This document shows positions 1 through 9,205 of a DNA stretch of 64,000 nt, piece by piece. The stretch spans positions 131,767,140 to 131,831,139 of the forward strand of contig OY755039.1 in the NCBI GenBank assembly GCA_963576565.1. Reading direction: 5' to 3'. A program made the translations under genes and the position numbers. The notes beneath the pieces were generated by a model, which saw only the letters and a list, made by a program, of their open reading frames with translations, made no database searches and was not told the origin of the DNA. Position 1 is the first letter of the stretch. Each line of letters begins with the position of its first letter. This DNA is from Aspidapion aeneum (taxonomy: Eukaryota; Arthropoda; Insecta; Coleoptera; Brentidae).

Positions 1-252
1 AGCTTGATGGTATTGATCTTTATATTCATCTACTTCTGCAGCAGCATCAAACACAAAACGAATCCTTCCTGGTTTGTTCGGATTAACAACTACAAAATGT
101 AAAAGGTACCATGTTTTATCAGTCTTTATGTTAGCTTTCACCTTAAAAAGTCTTCTTGTAGTGCTCAACTTCCAGTAATCAAGACCAGTTAAAAGTTGAG
201 GCTTAGCATCATAATAATTGAATCGGTGAGAATAAGAACAGTACAAGTCCAA
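1..252 (-). pseudogene. BEL/Pao reverse transcriptase fragment, cut by the left window edge
   Basis: The minus-strand frame reads ...KTDKTWYLLHFVVV then NPNKPGRIRFVFDAAAE, ending at the window edge. This matches the start of the BEL/Pao reverse transcriptase, where a W-Y-L-P-H segment is followed by N-P-N-K-P-G-K-x-R-x-V-F-D-A-A. The usual proline after YL is leucine here. Upstream the frame gives FNYYDAKPQLLTGLDYW and then degrades into non-coding sequence. The rest of the domain lies outside the window, so I cannot say whether the parent copy is intact. It is not the pol of the neighbouring LTR element, which runs on the opposite strand. Confidence 0.75.
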
Positions 253-449
253 ATGGTACAGTTTTGGGAAAACGAAAAAAACTCTCTGAAAAGTCCTGTT
301 CTTACACTTAATGCTTTACGATAAGCGTTGCCATACACCTTAATATAGTGATACGAGTATTAGTACTGTTTTTACACTCATTCGATGCAGCTTGGAATTA
401 AAAACAAACTGGCTATGATAGGTCGAAATGTAAAATTTTGGACCTGTAC

Positions 450-875
450 TGTTCTTACAAAATTAAACAGATTTTCTTTTTTTACCATTTTTCATAAATC
501 TTTATTTTTAGTTAAATTTATTATTTAAACAAAGGTGATCTTGAGAAATTAGGTTTTAATAACATAAACTAACCTTCTCAAGTTTACCTATTTAAATTAT
601 ATACATTATTTAGTTTATAAAGCAGGACGAAACATTGAATTTTATATTTTATAATTTCTCACAAACTATAACAAGTTTTTAATATAAAAATAGAGGATTT
701 ATCTTAGTAAACGAGATTCAATATTTGACACTATACCTACTTAGTTTACTGTACCATAAGCCTTCTTGGTCATTGCAGGGAGTGAGACTGCTCCCTGGCA
801 GTAAATTTTTACTTTAATCCCGCTGCTTAACCAAGCCGAGTTAGGCAAGTGTAATTGTCAAGCACAGCTTGCACA
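450..875 (+). repeat. 5' LTR of the BEL/Pao-type element
   Basis: It starts TGTTCTTACAAAATTAAAC and ends AGCACAGCTTGCACA. It aligns along its length with 6517-6946, with scattered substitutions and small indels. A block near its end (ggtcattgcagggagtgag) is nearly unchanged in both copies. The visible drift between the LTRs indicates an old insertion. Promoter position within the LTR is not clear to me. Confidence 0.85.
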
Positions 876-876
876 T

Positions 877-892
877 TGGTCCTTCGAACCGG
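877..892 (+). promoter_or_regulatory. Candidate primer-binding site
   Basis: TGGTCCTTCGAACCGG begins two bases after the 5' LTR, where a tRNA 3' CCA end would pair with TGG. The same core (ttggtccttcgaac) is repeated at 903-916. I have not matched it to a specific tRNA, and GGTTCGA is so near the 3' end that a normal tRNA acceptor end does not fit well. Confidence 0.4.
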
Positions 893-964
893 ATCAAGCA
901 AATTGGTCCTTCGAACAAAGAAACCGCCGCCGACGCCCGTAAGAGGAACACCACTACAGCTCAA

Positions 965-1700
965 CCGTCTACCTGCCAGTACGACTGTCCGTACACTTGT
1001 CCTGTCCGAAGCCACTACGCAACAGAGCTTCAACCAGAGCGACCTTCCACGAGAAAGTCCGTCCACCTGCCCTTACGACTGTCCGTACACTTGTCCTGTT
1101 CGAAGCCACTATGCAAGAGAGCTTCAACCAGAGCGACCTTCCACGAGAAAGTCCGACCACCTGCCCGTACGACTGTCCGTACACTTGTCCTGTCCAAAGC
1201 CACTACGCAAGAAAGCTTCAACCAGAGCGACCTTCCACGAGAAAGTCCGTCTACCTGCCCGTACGACTGTCCGTACACTTGTCCTGTCCGAAGCCACTAC
1301 GCAAGAGAGCTTCAACCAGAGCGACCTTCCACGAGAAAGTCCGTCCATTCTACAAACGTCAAAAGCCGTCCATCTGCCAGTACGACTATTCGTACACTTG
1401 TCCTGTCCGAAGCCACTAGACAAGACAGCTTCAACCATCTACTAGAGCGACCTTCCACGAGAAAGTCCGTCCATTCTACAAGCGTCAAAAAAACCGTTCA
1501 CCAGCCCGTACAACTATCCGTACACTTGTCCTGTCCGAAGCCACTACACAAGACAGCTTCAACCGTCCACTAGAGCAACCTTCCACGAGAAAGTCCGTCC
1601 ATTCTACAAGCTTTAAAAAGCCGTCCACCTGCCTGTACGACTATCCGTACACTTGTCCTGTCCGAAGCTACTACTCAAGAGAGCTTCAACCGTCCAAAAG
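965..1700 (+). repeat. 94-bp tandem repeat array, expanding to 119-128 bp units
   Basis: The motif gtacacttgtcctgt recurs at about 991, 1085, 1179, 1273, 1392, 1520 and 1647. The first spacings are exactly 94 bp; later ones are 119, 128 and 127 bp because about 26 bp containing attctacaa(a/g)cgtcaaaa has been added to the unit. Each unit also carries cttccacgagaaagtccg. Because 94 is not a multiple of three, the same peptide appears in all three frames, so the long open frames here look like repeat artefacts rather than genes. The array lies in the leader between primer site and gag-like frame. Confidence 0.9.
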
Positions 1701-2018
1701 AGCGACCTTCAACAAGAAAGTCCGATCATCCGCCAGTCAGTCCGAACAGTCCAACTATAGATTAATTACCAGTCCACCACAGTCCGGCGATACACTGACA
1801 AAAAGTCAAACCGTTATAATCAGTCCGCCCACAGAAAATCCAACTGTCCGTCATGTCTACAGAAGCCTAAGTGTTCATATAAGAAGTAAAGCCAGAAAAA
1901 AAAATCATTAAGAAGAAACCAGTGCAAGCCAACAAACCATAATGTTTGGAAAGAACCTAGAAAGAATATTGCTAGAAAGACAGATAAGAAGATACAAAAT
2001 GGGCTCACACCTTCTAGA

Positions 2019-2721
2019 TTGCCTTCTAGACATACATATAATGGAGTATGCGTCAGTCCAAGAACTAAAAAAGCTTCTACTGCATGCGAAGATCTACTTG
2101 AATTTTCACAAGCGATTAAAGTCAATTGGGAGCCAATAATCATAAACATAATTTACCAGAAATGGGATGTCGAGACGCACACTTTACACCATGAATGGGT
2201 AAACTACGAACTAGGCAGATTGCCCACATTGAACGAAGTCCTTCAGTACTTAATTGCAAGAATCGAAGAGCTGAACAAGAGCCCATCAGCTGATTTTAAG
2301 AACAGTGACATTTTTCAGATTCCAAACGTCATTATGGATCATTTAGATGATATCCGAGACATCCCAAGTATGGATGAAGAAACAGTTAAAGAATTACAAC
2401 AGCTTTATGAGATGAGCCGTCAGTGCCTTAGAGACATTCAAACCTGTGGGCAAAATACAGAAACTTGGGACCTACCATTGATGAAATTATTGTCAAAGAA
2501 ATTGACGTTTAAACTAGAAAAGTCGTACGATAGTTGGTTCCAAGGGTTTCAAAATAAAATTCTCACAATCGAAGACTTTTTTCAGTTTTTAAAAAAAGAA
2601 ATGTATACACTCAAAGAGAAAGAAGTAAGCAAAGAAACAAACACAAACCATAAAATAAGCAACTTTACTCAAACTGAACAGACTCAAAAAGAAGAAAATT
2701 TAAAATATTACCCAGATGATA
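2019..2721 (+). CDS. BEL/Pao gag-like frame, N-terminal part
   Basis: Open frame with the pattern of the N-terminal gag region of BEL/Pao elements: W-E-P-I-I-I-N-I-I near residue 40, then a conserved tryptophan and LPTLNEVLQYLIARIEEL. That family region binds RNA and assembles virus-like particles. The open frame begins at a non-ATG codon here and is open further upstream, so the true start is undetermined. No zinc knuckle is visible. The frame is broken at the TA dinucleotide 2720-2721 by the pogo-like transposon and resumes in the same phase at 5826. Function after insertion is presumably lost. Confidence 0.6.
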
Positions 2722-2741
2722 GGGGAGAGTGTTCCACAGTG
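2722..2741 (+). repeat. Left terminal inverted repeat of the pogo-like element
   Basis: Twenty bases that match 5804-5823 perfectly in inverted orientation. The inner part (CAGTG) runs into a CAGTGAAAC motif that recurs in the subterminal regions and could be a transposase-binding sequence. Confidence 0.95.
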
Positions 2742-3201
2742 AAACGTGTTCCACACTGAAACAAATCGATTTTAAAATTCAAATACCGCGCCAATTCAAC
2801 GTAAGCTGCGCGTCAGACAAGTTCTTGGTTCCCTCTACTTGTCACCTTAACCTTAGTGTGTTTATAACCGCAGTTCCGTTTAAACGAAAAAAAGGCTGTT
2901 TTTTGTGGTCCAGAGTAAATTTTAAGTGTGATAGTGTAAACCCCGTAAGTTCACCAATTATATTATTTAAGGTTTGCTAAAAATATTCTCGGTCAAGTTA
3001 TATATTTGCTTATAATTTACAACATATGTTCTTTTCCCAAATCTTTTAGGTTAGATTTTATTGTTTATTATGTTCTAGAGTGCTCAGTGGTCCACACTGA
3101 AACAAGCCTAGGTGGGGCACAGTGAAACTTGTTTCACTGTACCCCATATAACATAACAATATTTTAATTATTTTTTTTTCAGTTGTCCATATAAGTTTAA
3201 G

Positions 3202-5481
3202 ATGGCTCGTAACCGTAAGCGAAAGACAGACATTGGCACTTTTACTCAAGAGCAGATGAAAGCAGCTGTGCGACTCGTTGTCGAAGAAAATGTGCCTATA
3301 AGACGAGCAGCAGAGTTACACAATGTTGCTTATGTTACTTTATTTAGGTAAGAATTAAAATGCAGTTAAGGGAGATGATTCGCTTCTTCGAATCAAAGAC
3401 CTTAGCTTCCAAAATTGCCACGTGACTATGCAACATTATCGGGTCAAAAAACCATCAGAATTTGCTGAAATTTAGATCGAGGGTACAATTTAGAAAAACC
3501 AAGACTTGGTGCGGCGTCCTTTTTTTTCTTTGTCTGTTTTCTCTTTTTAAGAACAAACAAGTAGGTACGCCGAGTCGGGTTTTAGTTTCTATAAAATGTA
3601 ATGTACAAAATTTTAGCAAATTCTGATGGTTTTTTGACAAAACTCTTAAGCGTTCTCATTTCTTATAGGTACTTTATTTTTAATTTTAGGTACGTGCGCA
3701 AAGTTAAAGCAAACCCTGACTCAGACATCGTTTTTCGTCCCAAATATGATGTAAGGCTAATTTTTACACACGATGAAGAGCAAACCTTAGTTGACTATCT
3801 TTTAACGTCGGCAAAAATGTGCTATGGACTGACTTCACTAGAATTCCGCAAACTCGCGTATGAATCAGCAATAAAAAATAATAAGGACATACCAAAAAAG
3901 TGGAACGAACAAAAAATGGCAGGTAAAGAATGGTACCTTGGTTTTAGGAAGAGGCATCCAGAATTAAGTTGCCGAAAGCCAGAGGCTTGCAGTTTATCTC
4001 GAGCTACATCATTTAATCGACACAACGTATCAACTTTTTTCAAAAATCTCGAAACAGTTCTTAAGCGTGAACCTCGTTTCAGTGACGGCAGTAGAATATT
4101 TAACTTGGACGAAACGGGAACCACTACAGTGCAAGCTCCTCCCAAAATTCTTGCTAAAAAAGGAATGAAGCAGGTTTCGCAATGTACAAGCGGCGAAAGA
4201 GGAGTTCTGGTAACAACTTGCAGCATTATTTGTGCTGGTGGTTATGCCTTACCCCCGGCCATGATATTTCCAAGAGTTCATTTTAAGGACAGAATGATCC
4301 AAGATGCTCCATTCGGTACGCTGGGATTAGCTACTCTCTCAGGATGGATGAACAGAGAGCTGTTTCCTCAAGTAATGAAGCATTTTATAAAACATTCTTT
4401 TAGTTCTTGTGACAACCCTAGCCTTTTAATCATGGACAATCACGAAAGCCATTTGTCAATGGAAACCTTGGATCTTGCGAAGTCGAATGGGGTCACAATA
4501 TTGACTCTGCCTCCGCACTGCTCAAACAAACTGCAGCCTTTAGATGTAGCAGTCTTTTCATCATTCAAAGCGCATTATAACAATGCCATGCAAAGCTGGC
4601 TTCTTAATCATCCTGGTATTCCTGTAGATATTTATAATATCGGAGGTTTTGTAAAAGTTGCGCACGAGAGGTCGATGACACCTACAAACATTAGCGCAGG
4701 ATTCAAAAAAACTGGAATCTTGCCTTTTGATCCAGAAATATTTACAGACGATGATTTTCTCATGTCGGCTGTTACTGACAGACCAGAAGTGCACTCGGAG
4801 GCAGCAGTTACTCAAGAGTTTGAGCAAGAAATAGAAGACCACCAAGATAACGCGAGAACTGATGAGCCATCCTCGCATAACGAAACTGCAAATAAATCTT
4901 CTTTTATTTCCCCACAAATCTTTCGTGGATTTCCAAAGGCACAACCAAGAAAAAATCAAAAATTGAGAAGGCAAGGAAAAACAATTATTGCTACGGACAC
5001 TCCTGAAAAAGAGGAGTTAGCAAAAAGAGAATTGGGCAAAAAAAAAATAAAAAAAGCAGCGGTTAATAAGGTGAAAAGGAAAATCACAGATCCTGATGAT
5101 GAGGAAGAACAGGAATGGCAAGAATCATCAAGTGACAGTGAATGGTCCCCTGAAGAGCCAATTCCAGACATTACTGAAGAATTAACCAGGCAACCAACTA
5201 AAGATGATTTTGTTTTGGTACAGTTTACAGCCAAGAATTTGGTACACTTTGTTGGCAAAGTAATGAACGTATTAGCAGAAGATGAATTTGAAGTTTCATT
5301 TATGAGAAAAAGCTCGAAAATAGTAGGCAAATTCTTGTTTCCCACAAACCCGGATATTTCAGTTGTTCAGCTGGCAGATATTAAAATGATTTTACCTCAA
5401 CCGATCCTATCTGGTTCGACCACAAGACAAAATTCCTATATCAGTTTTGAGATAAATCTAAGTAGTTTTGATGTTCGCTAA
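3202..5481 (+). CDS. pogo-like transposase (psq/CENP-B HTH plus DDE-type catalytic domain), two exons
   Basis: Exon 1 (3202-3347) starts MARNRKRKTD and ends at AG|GTAAGA. Exon 2 starts after TAATTTTAG at 3690 and runs to 5481. Joining keeps the frame and gives a predicted 645-residue protein. Residues about 13-58 form a Pipsqueak/CENP-B-type helix-turn-helix, completed only across the splice (RRAAELHNVAYVTLF, then RYVRKVK). The catalytic core has D189 in NLDETG, D298 in LIMDNHESHLS and D334 in LQPLDVAVF, a DD35D spacing suited to cut-and-paste transposition. After it come a basic stretch (KKKIKKAAVNKVKRK) that may be a nuclear signal, an acidic stretch (DDEEEQEW), and a C-terminal domain of unknown role (FVLVQFTAKNLVHFVGKV) shared with the decayed relative near 32.6 kb. 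I see no internal stop. A domesticated gene is unlikely because it sits inside intact inverted repeats. Confidence 0.88.
3348..3689 (+). other. Intron of the pogo-like transposase
   Basis: A 342-bp stretch with donor AG|GTAAGA and acceptor TTTTAATTTTAG|G. Exon 1 ends two bases into a codon and the acceptor supplies the third (AG+G, arginine), restoring the helix-turn-helix. A second AG at 3668 (tcttatag) is a possible alternative acceptor. Confidence 0.8.
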
Positions 5482-5577
5482 AATATTTTAAGTAGTTTTT
5501 TAGGCCTAAGTGAGTAAAATTTTGATAATACTTGGCTTCATTTTGTATTTAACAATATATTTGCATAAAAAGTATGT

Positions 5578-5640
5578 GTTTCATTGTACCCCACCGATAG
5601 TTTCACTGTACCCCATAAGTGGGTTACACTGAAACAAATT
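5578..5640 (+). repeat. Subterminal repeats of the pogo-like element
   Basis: TTTCATTGTACCCCA, TTTCACTGTACCCCAT and the inverted ACACTGAAAC lie within about 60 bp. The same motif occurs in both orientations near the left end (3091-3148: ccacactgaaac, cagtgaaac, gtttcactgtacccc). Repeated short motifs near both ends fit transposase-binding sites. Confidence 0.6.
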
Positions 5641-5803
5641 GCATGATAATAAATTATGTTAAATAAACACAATTAGTATTAAGCAATTATTGCCAAACTT
5701 CTTCCATTATGGCGGCAATATAATATGCTTATTGATGGTAAATATATTTTTAACATAAAACAGATTTTTCTTTAAAAAAAAATTATTCAAAAAAAAATTG
5801 ATC

Positions 5804-5823
5804 CACTGTGGAACACTCTCCCC
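5804..5823 (-). repeat. Right terminal inverted repeat of the pogo-like element
   Basis: CACTGTGGAACACTCTCCCC is the exact reverse complement of the left end and is followed by the duplicated TA. Confidence 0.95.
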
Positions 5824-5825
5824 TA

Positions 5826-6523
5826 TATATCAGAACAAAAAATATGGTCAGATAACTCCAGTCATCTTGGTTATACAAGACGAAACCTTAGTAAGAGACA
5901 CTAAAATACAGCATATCAAATTAAATAGCAAAGTAAAAAAAGTTCTTAATTTAAAACCAAAAAGAAAATTGGTGCCTATCCTGTGCTCAACCAGGAATAC
6001 CTTCACAATAAAAAGCAAGTCCAAAAATAACCAAAAGTCAAGAAGACATATTAAAGAGAAGAAAACTTTTAAACAAGAAGCAACAATCCTTATTAGAAAG
6101 AAATCCCAAAAGAAGAAACATTCCAACTCAAAATTTACTGAAGAGGCGGAAGGACAATGGCAAATAAGTCATAAACATTTTGCGATTGTAAATATGCAAC
6201 AAAACATTTTTAAATTCTGGCCTCCCAATTTACAATTTCTTCATGGCACCTATAATAGTAAAGGAATAACAACAATAACAAAAATGGATCATAATATTTT
6301 GCAACAGAAACAATTTGTCGCCACAGCGAAAAGTTCGACAACGTACGATGACCGCAAAATTCAAACACAACCGATGCCTAGATTCATTGTCAGCAGTTTT
6401 AAGAAACTGACCCACCGTCTAAAGCAGCAGTACCTATTTCGATACCTACCTACTACATCATCAGCATTATTCAACCTGAGATCCCTACAGTCACCCGTTC
6501 TGGAGAGAAGGGAAAATGTTTAA
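5826..6523 (+). CDS. Gag-like frame, C-terminal part running into the 3' LTR
   Basis: Continues the frame of 2019-2721 exactly, taking one copy of the duplicated TA into account, so the ancestral frame was uninterrupted. The product is lysine-rich in the first half (for example SKNNQKSRRHIKEKKTF), which suggests nucleic-acid binding. I do not recognise a domain, and there is no protease or polymerase motif. The polypurine tract is translated and the stop codon TAA lies within the first bases of the 3' LTR (TGTTTAA). This compact arrangement suggests that the whole internal region was kept under length constraint. Its exact role is unknown. Confidence 0.5.
6502..6516 (+). promoter_or_regulatory. 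Polypurine tract of the BEL/Pao-type element
   Basis: GGAGAGAAGGGAAAA immediately precedes TGTT of the 3' LTR, the expected position of the plus-strand primer for reverse transcription. It also encodes the end of the gag-like frame. Confidence 0.75.
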
Positions 6524-6946
6524 TTACAAAATTAAACAGATTTTCTTTTTTTACCATTTTTCATAAATCTTCATTTTTAGTTAAATTTATTATTTAAACA
6601 TAGGTGATCTTGAGAAATTAGGTTTTAATAACATAAACTAACTTTACCTATTTAAATTATATAAATTATTTAGTTTATAAAACAGGACAAAACATTGAAT
6701 TTTATATTTTATAATTTCTTACAAACTATAACAATTTTTTAATATAAAAAGAGAGGATTTATCTAAATAAACGAGATTTAACATTTGACAGTTGTTCTCA
6801 CTATACCTACTTAGTTTACTGTACCATAAGCCTTCTTGGTCATTGCAGGGAGTGAGGCTGCTCCCTGGCAGTAAACTTTTTACTTTAATCCCGCTGCTTA
6901 ACCAAGCCGAGTTGAGCAAGTGTAATTGTCAAGCACAGCTTGCACA
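6517..6946 (+). repeat. 3' LTR of the BEL/Pao-type element
   Basis: Direct repeat of 450-875, beginning TGTTTAATTACAAAATT and ending CAGCTTGCACA. Differences from the 5' copy include a nine-base insertion (gttgttctc) near 6790, loss of about ten bases near 6640, and scattered substitutions. The flank tattctcaccgattcaatt is the reverse complement of 217-235. Confidence 0.85.
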
Positions 6947-8040
6947 TATTCTCACCGATTCAATTAGAAATATCGATTTCTTTTAAATGTGTCCATATTG
7001 ACTCTAAATTTTTTATATCAATTATTTTTAATGGTAGATCTACATATTTAATAGTAAATGTTTTTAATTTTTTTTTAAAGGAAACTCACTACTAATGTTT
7101 TATGAAGTTTCTTTATCTACCCATTGTAATCCCAGAAACTGTGATGGACGCTCCAGATTTATTTGACTTTCTTAGTTCTCATCTATCAGTGAGTCTATGG
7201 AACCTTCGTCTAACATTGCAAAAACTTCTATTTCTAATTATTCAGTTTTTAAAGTTACTGGTAAAATTTTTAGTAATACTTTATCTGTGGTCTTTTCGGT
7301 GTAATTTACAAATTTCCTTAATGTACTAGGTTTATTTTCTGTCTCGTTTTCTGATTTGTTGCTGATCTCCTCGTCTTTCTGTTAAAGAAAATGTAAAAGT
7401 TTGTGATGTAATTTAGAGAATTTATTTATATTGCAAGGTGTTTTATCTTTAAATAATTTAATGCCATGAGAGGACTTTTTTAAACAGAAAAAACAGATAT
7501 TATTTTATTTTATCATCTTCCATCGCTCTTGTGATGTTAAATCCAAAAATTTCTCGCAATCTTTTAATTTGGGGGATTCTTTTTATAACAAACAAAGGTG
7601 TACAGATTGTTTAACTTTATCGTGTGTAACAACTAGGTTTCTTTTATTTTTATCATTATAAAGTGTTATTGCTGAAACTCAACTTTACAGCTCACGTGTC
7701 TGATGGCGGGTAAAAACGCAATAAGCGTTGATCTGGCCTGAAAGGCAAAAGAGCTGTCGTAGGTCACGGATTAGTTTGTTTCTTTTTATTTGTAATCGAT
7801 ATTTTCATTGACCGATATGTATAGAAGTTTATTTTCGCCTGCTCTTATTCAGGTTTCTCTCGTGTCTCAGTAGATGGTGCTTTTTGCTACAGTTTTCTCA
7901 CTATTTACATAGGATTAAGACAAAGCCGTCTAATTAACTTCGCAAACCTGTCACATTGACCAAGTGGTGTTCTGAGAAGTCCCATAAGGACGAAACAGTT
8001 AACTGTCAACACTTATTAGGTGTCCATTAGATATTGGACA
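6947..8040. other. AT-rich sequence without a recognisable gene
   Basis: After the LTR element the sequence is low-complexity and T-rich. Short open frames (for example 7102-7329) show no family pattern. The segment at 7950-8030, with ctgagaagtcccataaggac and acgaaacagttaactg, looks a little like the downstream region of a Penelope-like element, but I cannot support that. Confidence 0.5.
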
Positions 8041-8044
8041 CCCG

Positions 8045-9060
8045 TGAGGTTAAGCTTTCAAGCTACCCACGAAAAAATATGAGAGAAACAAAAACTGCAA
8101 ACCGAGCTTCGGGATCTTTGTTATCAAATTGCTTTATAAATAATATAAAAAATATGAGGCCCAGAATTGGACCTTGTGATACTCGTGTTGAAATATTTCA
8201 CTTATTTGATGTAAAGTTTCTAATATTACGTTTATGGTCAATATTTTGTAGAGATACATATTGTTGTCTTTCTGTAAAAAAAGATTTTGTCCAGTCAAAA
8301 GACCTATCAATAAAGCCATATTTTCTTATTATTCTAAGAAATCTATTATGATCAACACAATCAAATGCCCTGTTTAGATAACTAAAGATCCCAATAGGGC
8401 ACTCTCCTGCATCGATCAAATCTACAATCCTCTCATAAAAGGAATGAATGACTGACTCTCTGACAAAAAAAATCTTTTTAAAAATGCTGTAATGGGCCTA
8501 TAATTTTTGACCTTAGACTCTTGTCCTTTTTTAAATATAGGAATAACGTTAACCATTTTTAGTTTATCAGGGAACTTGCCGCAACAGAATGAGAGATTTT
8601 TAAGATATGTAAGTGGTTTTATAATATATGGAATATCTTGTTTAATTAAAAAATTTGGAAGCTCATCGAAACCACTGAATTTTGAATTTTTAAGTTTGGT
8701 CAAAAGTAACTCTCCAAGCTTCCCTATGCTCTTGAGAACATTTGAAAGTGTAATAGAAATAGGTCCAAGAAACGTGAGGGGAATATACTTTGTGGGTTGT
8801 CGGTTAGTCTACCTAAGTGTTTTTTAAAACCATTGTTAACAGCAATTTGATAGATAATATTTTTCTCCCTTTGAAATTCTAATGGGAGTAAGAGGATTGT
8901 AAAAATTCTGTGAATTAAAGAATTTAAAGCTGCTAACTTTTGAGTAGTGAAATGGTTTGGATCTGATGGAATGATATGGTCAGTGTGGGCTGGCTTTCTG
9001 TTAATGGAATAAATAAGATTATTGTTTTGACGTTGTAGGGTCAAATTTGAAGGGTCAAAT
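8045..9060 (-). pseudogene. LINE reverse transcriptase fragment (CR1/Jockey-like)
   Basis: Several minus-strand frames together trace the fingers and palm of a non-LTR reverse transcriptase: KMVNVIPIFKKGQESKVKNY then RPIT, NRAFDCVDHNRFLRIIRKYG, and VSQGPILGLIFF in place of GVPQGSILGPLLF. The FADD catalytic motif, expected near 8070, is not recognisable. The 5' endonuclease and the 3' end are absent. Stops and frameshifts separate the pieces, so this is a dead copy, probably of the same clade as those at 12.4 kb and 30 kb. Confidence 0.8.
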
Positions 9061-9205
9061 CTAAGAAATTTAGGCAGTGGCTATCTTTTATTTTCATTGT
9101 AAATTTAATATTTTTGGGTAAAGAATTTATAAATGTTAATCAAGTTAATCAAGCTTCTAAAACATTCAGTTTAGTGTTTGTTTTCGAAATAAGGTTTTTT
9201 TGAAA

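Larger units (their letters stand above)
2722..5823 (+). mobile_element. Complete pogo/Tigger-like DNA transposon
   Basis: The element is 3102 bp. It begins GGGGAGAGTGTTCCACAGTG (2722-2741) and ends with the exact reverse complement (5804-5823). TA dinucleotides flank it at 2720-2721 and 5824-5825, the target duplication of the Tc1/mariner/pogo superfamily. It contains one two-exon transposase gene and subterminal copies of CACTGAAAC and TTTCACTGTACCCC. Twenty perfect terminal bases and an open transposase frame indicate a recent insertion into the older BEL/Pao element. Confidence 0.93.
450..6946 (+). mobile_element. Non-autonomous BEL/Pao-type LTR retrotransposon, interrupted by a pogo-like transposon
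   Basis: Two direct repeats of about 430 bp (450-875 and 6517-6946) bound an interior with a primer-site candidate, a 94-bp tandem array, one long gag-like frame and a polypurine tract. No protease, reverse transcriptase or integrase is present, so mobilisation would need proteins from another copy. The gag-like frame resembles the N-terminal region of BEL/Pao gag (W-E-P, then LPTLNEVLQYL). Without the 3.1-kb pogo insertion the element is about 3.4 kb. No target-site duplication is evident. The flanking sequence (ctgtactgttcttattctc in a nearby inverted copy) may account for the first bases of the 5' LTR, so the true 5' boundary could be 450 or about 457. Confidence 0.75.

Noticed and set aside
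827..1573. Several overlapping open frames of 60-234 codons on both strands
   Set aside because: They arise from a 94-bp tandem repeat whose unit length shifts the frame by one each time; the same peptide appears in every frame.
7102..7329. 75-codon open frame rich in leucine and phenylalanine
   Set aside because: T-rich sequence gives hydrophobic peptides by chance; no signal or family pattern.
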